This document shows, one piece after another, positions 6,066-6,318 of a stretch of 6,318 bases of DNA (positions are counted from its first letter, which is position 1; each line of letters opens with the position of its first letter). The stretch is taken from positions 1 to 6,318 of the forward strand of contig PGXP01000104.1 of NCBI GenBank assembly GCA_002839205.1, given 5' to 3'. The DNA comes from Spirochaetae bacterium HGW-Spirochaetae-9 (GTDB taxonomy: Bacteria; Spirochaetota; Spirochaetia; Treponematales; Rectinemataceae). The notes under the pieces are model-generated. The model was not told the DNA's origin. It ran no database searches and saw only the letters and a program-made list of their open reading frames with translations. The translations under genes and the position numbers were made by a program.

Positions 6066-6114
6066 ATTACAATGCCGAAAAGTCTTTTTTATGTCAATAG
6101 GCCAAAATTATTTT
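6066..6114 (-). promoter_or_regulatory. tRNA cluster promoter with UP-like element
   Basis: On the minus strand, a perfect -35 TTGACA (6092-6097) is preceded by AAAATAATTTT (6104-6114), a 10/11 match to the UP-element consensus AAAWWTWTTTT at about -42 to -52. Two -10 readings compete: CATTGT (6069-6074, spacer 17, 3/6) and TGTAAT (6066-6071, spacer 20, close to consensus). A GC-rich stretch follows the -10, typical of stringently controlled stable-RNA promoters. A 14-base palindrome (6063-6076) covers the -10. Confidence 0.72.
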
Positions 6115-6119
6115 TTGTA

Positions 6120-6154
6120 CGCCTGATGCGACGTCTCAGACGACGTCTCAGGCG
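6120..6154 (-). repeat. Tandem 11-bp repeat folding into a hairpin at a stop codon
   Basis: CGACGTCTCAG occurs twice, at 6129-6139 and 6141-6151, with a 12-base period. Flanking CGCCTGA (6120-6126) and TCAGGCG (6148-6154) pair. Inside them two GACGTC copies pair around a 6-base loop, giving about 13 bp with one 3-base bulge. The stop of the radical SAM gene (6148-6150) lies in one arm. No T-run follows on either strand, so it is not a standard intrinsic terminator, although it could still slow polymerase or protect the mRNA end. Confidence 0.75.
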
Positions 6155-6318
6155 AGGATGGGGCGCGCGAAGTAGACATGATCCAGTCGGTCATAGGCAG
6201 GTGCCGCAAGGCGTTCCATCCTCTCGGCGGGAATGGGCGGATGCCTGTATCTGAAAGCAGGGTGATAGGGTGTGATATGGAGAGGAATTTGCCTTGAAAT
6301 CGAAGCGATGAATGTGGC
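6148..6318 (-). CDS. C-terminal end of a radical SAM protein (PflA-like/AmrS group), 5' part outside window
   Basis: The minus strand is open from base 6318 to a TGA at 6148-6150, giving 56 residues with no start in view. The segment reads IPLHITPYHPAFRY, then HPPIPAERMERL, and ends DHVYFARPILA. This follows the C-terminal pattern of the COG1180 radical SAM group, which includes the AmmeMemoRadiSam enzymes: PLH, an aromatic and proline a few residues on, PP or PxT, a helix, then a VY close to the end where VYxGN is usual. Here the final GN is replaced by AR. The CxxxCxxC cluster motif that would prove radical SAM chemistry lies outside the window. The family call therefore rests on the C-terminal pattern alone, and the substrate cannot be stated. 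Confidence 0.6.
   Translation of the reverse strand, partial: ATFIASISRQIPLHITPYHPAFRYRHPPIPAERMERLAAPAYDRLDHVYFARPILA

Noticed and set aside
1..6318. Mobile element, CRISPR array, defence or toxin-antitoxin system
   Set aside because: No transposase, integrase, spaced direct repeats or terminal inverted repeats were found. The tRNA genes are intact, with no integrase gene or duplicated 3' end indicating an attachment site in this window.

Overview
The window is a compact stretch of bacterial chromosome read entirely from the minus strand. Every gene I can support lies on that strand. Base composition is moderately GC-rich. Gene content and protein style suggest a spirochaete: a thiamine-binding protein built as a lipoprotein, a tig-clpP-clpX block, and mostly CCA-less tRNA genes. 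The thiBPQ-with-TPP-riboswitch arrangement is known from treponemes. This placement is an inference from gene content and not a phylogenetic result.

In transcription order (high to low coordinates), the window opens with the last 56 codons of a radical SAM protein that resembles the C-terminus of the PFL-activating-enzyme-like/AmrS group. Its stop codon sits inside a repeat-built hairpin. A strong stable-RNA promoter follows, with an AT-rich UP-like tract and a perfect TTGACA. It drives tRNA-His(GTG), tRNA-Arg(TCG) and tRNA-Lys(CTT). A second TTGACA promoter in the Lys-Leu spacer can drive tRNA-Leu(TAG) and tRNA-Gly(GCC). The tRNA run ends at a textbook intrinsic terminator (10-bp stem, nine T).

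Next comes a protein-quality block: tig (trigger factor), clpP (serine peptidase) and clpX (AAA+ unfoldase). clpP and clpX overlap by 23 bases out of frame. Together these act on nascent-chain folding and on ATP-driven degradation. A sigma32-like promoter match lies between tig and clpP.

Only 32 bases after the clpX stop, a TPP (THI-element) riboswitch begins. It is followed almost at once by thiB (thiamine-binding lipoprotein) and thiP (permease, cut by the window edge), with thiP starting on the base after the thiB stop. A thiQ ATPase would be expected just outside. The riboswitch core carries the Shine-Dalgarno sequence of thiB, so control is probably by direct blocking of translation start. 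No terminator is visible between clpX and the riboswitch.

No mobile element, CRISPR array or defence system is visible. The region is mostly housekeeping. The points most worth checking are the riboswitch geometry, the clpP promoter match, an odd T-loop in tRNA-Gly and a mismatched acceptor stem in tRNA-Arg.
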